NCBI GenBank assembly: GCA_018889975.1
Contig: CP076546.1
Span: 2,170,001-2,234,000, forward strand
DNA length: 64,000 nucleotides
Reading direction: 5' to 3'
Origin: Bacillus sp. NP157
Lineage (GTDB): Bacteria > Pseudomonadota > Gammaproteobacteria > Xanthomonadales > Rhodanobacteraceae
This document shows positions 62,110 to 64,000 of the stretch, one piece after another (position 1 is the stretch's first letter; the number at the start of each line of letters is the position of its first letter). Made by a program: the position numbers and the translations under genes. The notes under the pieces were generated by a model, which was not told the DNA's origin, ran no database searches, and saw only the letters and a list, made by a program, of their open reading frames with translations.

Positions 62110-63156
62110 TTACTTCGGCGGCAGGTATTGCAACGGGTCGACCGGATTGCCATCGCGACGGATCTGGAACTGCAGTTCGTCGCGGGTGGCGCCCGACGAA
62201 CCCATCTCGGCGACGGTCTGTCCCGCCTTCACCTTCTCGCCTTCCTTGACCAGTCGCTTGCGGTTGTGACCGTAAGCGGAGAGGAAGCTGTCGCTGTGCT
62301 TGATGATCACCAGCTCGCCATAGCCGACCAGGCCGTTGCCGCTGTAGACCACCACGCCATCGGCGGTGGCACGCACGGGGTCGCCCGCCTTGCCGCCGAT
62401 CTCGATGCCGGGAATGGCGTCGCCCGATGAGAAGCGTTTGATCAGCGTGCCGTCGGCCGGCCAGCGCCAGGCGATACCGCCGGCGTTACGCGTGGCCCCG
62501 CTGGCGATGATCGGGGTGGAGGCAGGCGGGTTTTCCACTGGCGGCGGCGTAGCCGTGGGCGCGGCGCTCGGCGGTGTCGGCGGAGGAACCACGGACTCGG
62601 CCGGTTTGCCGGCGACCACCACCGGGGTGTTCGTGGTCGTGGCCGGCGCAGGCGCGGCCTCGGACTCGGTCACGGCCTGGAAGCCCGGTTGGGCACTGGC
62701 AACGGGAACCGTCGCCGGGTGGGCCGGGGGCACCGGCGCGGGCTGACCCGAGGCAGGCGGCGCAGACGCGGGCGGCGGCGCCGCGGCCACGACCGGCGCC
62801 GCATGCGCCGACGCGGGCGCCGGCCGTGCGTCGCCCGGCGGCGACAAGCGCAGGTCCTGGCCAGGCCAGATCGTGTACGACGAATCGATGTTGTTCCACT
62901 TCGCCAGGTCGCGGAAATCGACCTTGTTGCGGAACGCGATGCTGTAGAGGGTGTCGCCCTTCACCACGCGGTAGCTGCCACCGGGCGGGGGCGGCGTCGG
63001 CGCGACGGTATGCGGCGACCCGTAGTTGCCGCCGCCGCTGCCGGCAGGCCGGGTGACGACCACCGTGTGCCGGGTCGGATCGAGATCGCTGCAACCCACG
63101 GCCAGCAGCACGCCGCCGGCGACGGCAGCCAGGCCAAGCAGACGCCACGCGCGCAT
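62110..63156 (-). CDS. nlpD: NlpD/LppB-type lipoprotein with LysM and degenerate LytM domain
   Basis: A 348-residue outer-membrane lipoprotein. The lipobox is LAVGC in MRAWRLLGLAAVAGGVLLAV, then C. A LysM domain (YRVVKGDTLYSIAFRNKVDF) is followed by a long Pro/Ala linker and a C-terminal M23/LytM domain. The zinc ligands are lost (GIEIGG for HxGxD, LQFQIR for HxH), so like E. coli NlpD it should activate an amidase, not cut itself. I use the ATG at 63156, after AGAAAGGA. An ATG at 63183 overlapping the yqaA stop is the alternative. rpoS, the usual next gene, is absent. Confidence 0.93.
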   Translation of the reverse strand: MRAWRLLGLAAVAGGVLLAVGCSDLDPTRHTVVVTRPAGSGGGNYGSPHTVAPTPPPPGGSYRVVKGDTLYSIAFRNKVDFRDLAKWNNIDSSYTIWPGQDLRLSPPGDARPAPASAHAAPVVAAAPPPASAPPASGQPAPVPPAHPATVPVASAQPGFQAVTESEAAPAPATTTNTPVVVAGKPAESVVPPPTPPSAAPTATPPPVENPPASTPIIASGATRNAGGIAWRWPADGTLIKRFSSGDAIPGIEIGGKAGDPVRATADGVVVYSGNGLVGYGELVIIKHSDSFLSAYGHNRKRLVKEGEKVKAGQTVAEMGSSGATRDELQFQIRRDGNPVDPLQYLPPK

Positions 63157-63179
63157 CGCAGGTTTCCTTTCTCGGTCAC

Positions 63180-63788
63180 TCATCGCAGCAAGAACCACCA
63201 GGCAGCCAGGAGGATGACGGCTACGATAACAGCCCAACCTATCCACTCGATGTGTTTGCGCAGCATCTGCTCCGCCCGTTCACCGAACAGCCGGATGAGC
63301 AGGGCCAACAGCCAGACCCGCTTGCCACGCCCGATCAGCATGCACAGCAGGAACGGGACCAGGGGCACGCCGACGATGCCGGACGCCCAGGTGACGAACT
63401 TCATCGGCACCACGGGCTGCAGCGCCGCCATGGCGAGCACGATGTACAGGCCGAGCGCGTGCGACTGCATGTCCTCGCGCAGGCTGGCGACGCCCTCTTC
63501 GATATGCGTCAGCAGGTGCATCGACGCCAGCAGCGGCTTCAGCGCCTCATAGGCGAAGTGCCCCAGCGCGTAGCCCACCAGCGAACCCAGCAGGGAAAAC
63601 AGCAGGCTCCAGTTCGCATAGCGGAACGCCTTGCGCGGCTCCGCCAGCATCATCGGGGCCAGCATCACCTCCGGCATGATCGGGAAGATGAAGGCTTCGG
63701 CGAACGACAGGCCGGCCAGGTAGCGCACCGCGTGGCGATGGCGCGCCCACGTGATGGCACGCTCGTAAAGCGATCCAAACAGCCGCAT
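63180..63788 (-). CDS. yqaA: YqaA family membrane protein
   Basis: A 202-residue polytopic membrane protein of the YqaA/DedA (SNARE-associated) superfamily. About five helices are seen. FAEAFIFPIMPEVMLAPMML and MAALQPVVPMKFVTWASGI contain the conserved acidic and Pro residues. Superfamily members flip lipids or support membrane homeostasis. It lies between pcm and nlpD. Confidence 0.9.
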   Translation of the reverse strand: MRLFGSLYERAITWARHRHAVRYLAGLSFAEAFIFPIMPEVMLAPMMLAEPRKAFRYANWSLLFSLLGSLVGYALGHFAYEALKPLLASMHLLTHIEEGVASLREDMQSHALGLYIVLAMAALQPVVPMKFVTWASGIVGVPLVPFLLCMLIGRGKRVWLLALLIRLFGERAEQMLRKHIEWIGWAVIVAVILLAAWWFLLR

Positions 63789-63817
63789 TCAGCGGGCTCC
63801 CCTGTGTGAAAGGCGCA

Positions 63818-64000
63818 TCAGCCGATGCCGCCCAAGAGTGGTACGAAGCTGACCGCGCCCAGTTCCTCGCGGGTCACCTCGCCCTTGTCGTCCTTGCGCA
63901 TCCGGACCAGCACCTGCTGGCTCGGGCTGCCCACGGGAGCCACCAGCACGCCGCCGGGCTTGAGCTGGTCGAGCAACTTCAGCGGCACGCGATCGCCGGC
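63818..64000 (-). CDS. pcm: Protein-L-isoaspartate O-methyltransferase, C-terminal part
   Basis: The gene is cut by the right edge; the last 60 residues and stop are visible. Pcm repairs isoaspartyl residues in aged proteins using SAM. The visible LKLLDQLKPGGVLVAPVGS and the end GAVSFVPLLGGIG are the family's C-terminal motifs. It is followed by yqaA and nlpD, the conserved surE-pcm-yqaA-nlpD order. Confidence 0.92.
   Translation of the reverse strand, partial: AGDRVPLKLLDQLKPGGVLVAPVGSPSQQVLVRMRKDDKGEVTREELGAVSFVPLLGGIG

Overview
The window is a gene-dense stretch of high-GC chromosome from a gammaproteobacterium of the Xanthomonadales. The family Rhodanobacteraceae (Luteibacter or Dyella type) fits best. 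Reasons: the gene order yceD-rpmF-fabH-fabD-fabG-acpP-fabF-pabB-pabC-mltG, the order tig-clpP-clpX-lon-hupB-tRNA-ppiD, the combination of FabV, KdkA and an nlpD with no rpoS behind it, and short REP units with a GTAG head. The genus is an inference from layout, not from a database search. I see no prophage, insertion sequence, CRISPR array or plasmid gene.

Layout. 1-8127: fatty-acid and folate operon on the minus strand, from a promoter at the start of yceD down to mltG, which runs off the left edge. 8246-15472: a small membrane protein and a Maf pyrophosphatase, an ArnT-like glycosyltransferase, then MoxR ATPase-DUF58-transglutaminase and an Slp lipoprotein. 15575-19197: HIT, recR, ybaB, dnaX, the 4.5S SRP RNA and tRNA-Ser(GGA). 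A partial copy of the tRNA 3' end and a hairpin-rich island lie beside it. 19209-22197: metallo-hydrolase, Kdo kinase and heptosyltransferase-like genes. 22307-23590: mntH.

23744-31499 is the most system-like accessory block. It holds a NarL-type response regulator, a hybrid kinase with a DctB-like sensor, the C4-dicarboxylate carrier dctA, an exported esterase and an OprO/OprP-type porin. I read it as a sense-and-import module for dicarboxylates or their esters. 31557-36402 is looser: small unknown proteins, an orphan GAF kinase, a dihydroxyphthalate-decarboxylase-like gene divergent from a MarR regulator with a candidate operator, and a membrane-anchored coiled-coil protein built of 11-residue repeats beside tRNA-Ser(CGA).

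36845-45321: PP2C phosphatase, dnaQ-rnhA-methyltransferase divergent from gloB-mltD, REP units, fabV, ppiD and two tRNAs. 45338-51995: hupB, lon, clpX, clpP, tig. 52173-54985: soxR with a SoxR-box-like dyad facing an MFS exporter gene, then a tiny membrane protein and a stand-alone domain like the propeptide of M35 peptidases. 55022-57507: tRNA-Leu, a phosphoethanolamine transferase and a five-tRNA cluster. 57755-64000: ftsH-rlmE, yhbY-Mth938-panE, and pcm-yqaA-nlpD, with pcm cut by the right edge.

Most of the window is conserved housekeeping. The best points for a second look are the apparent CUG start of fabH, the near-leaderless yceD transcript, the dicarboxylate sensing block, the hendecad coiled-coil protein, the tRNA-Ser duplication, the SoxR-MFS pair and the orphan propeptide-like protein.
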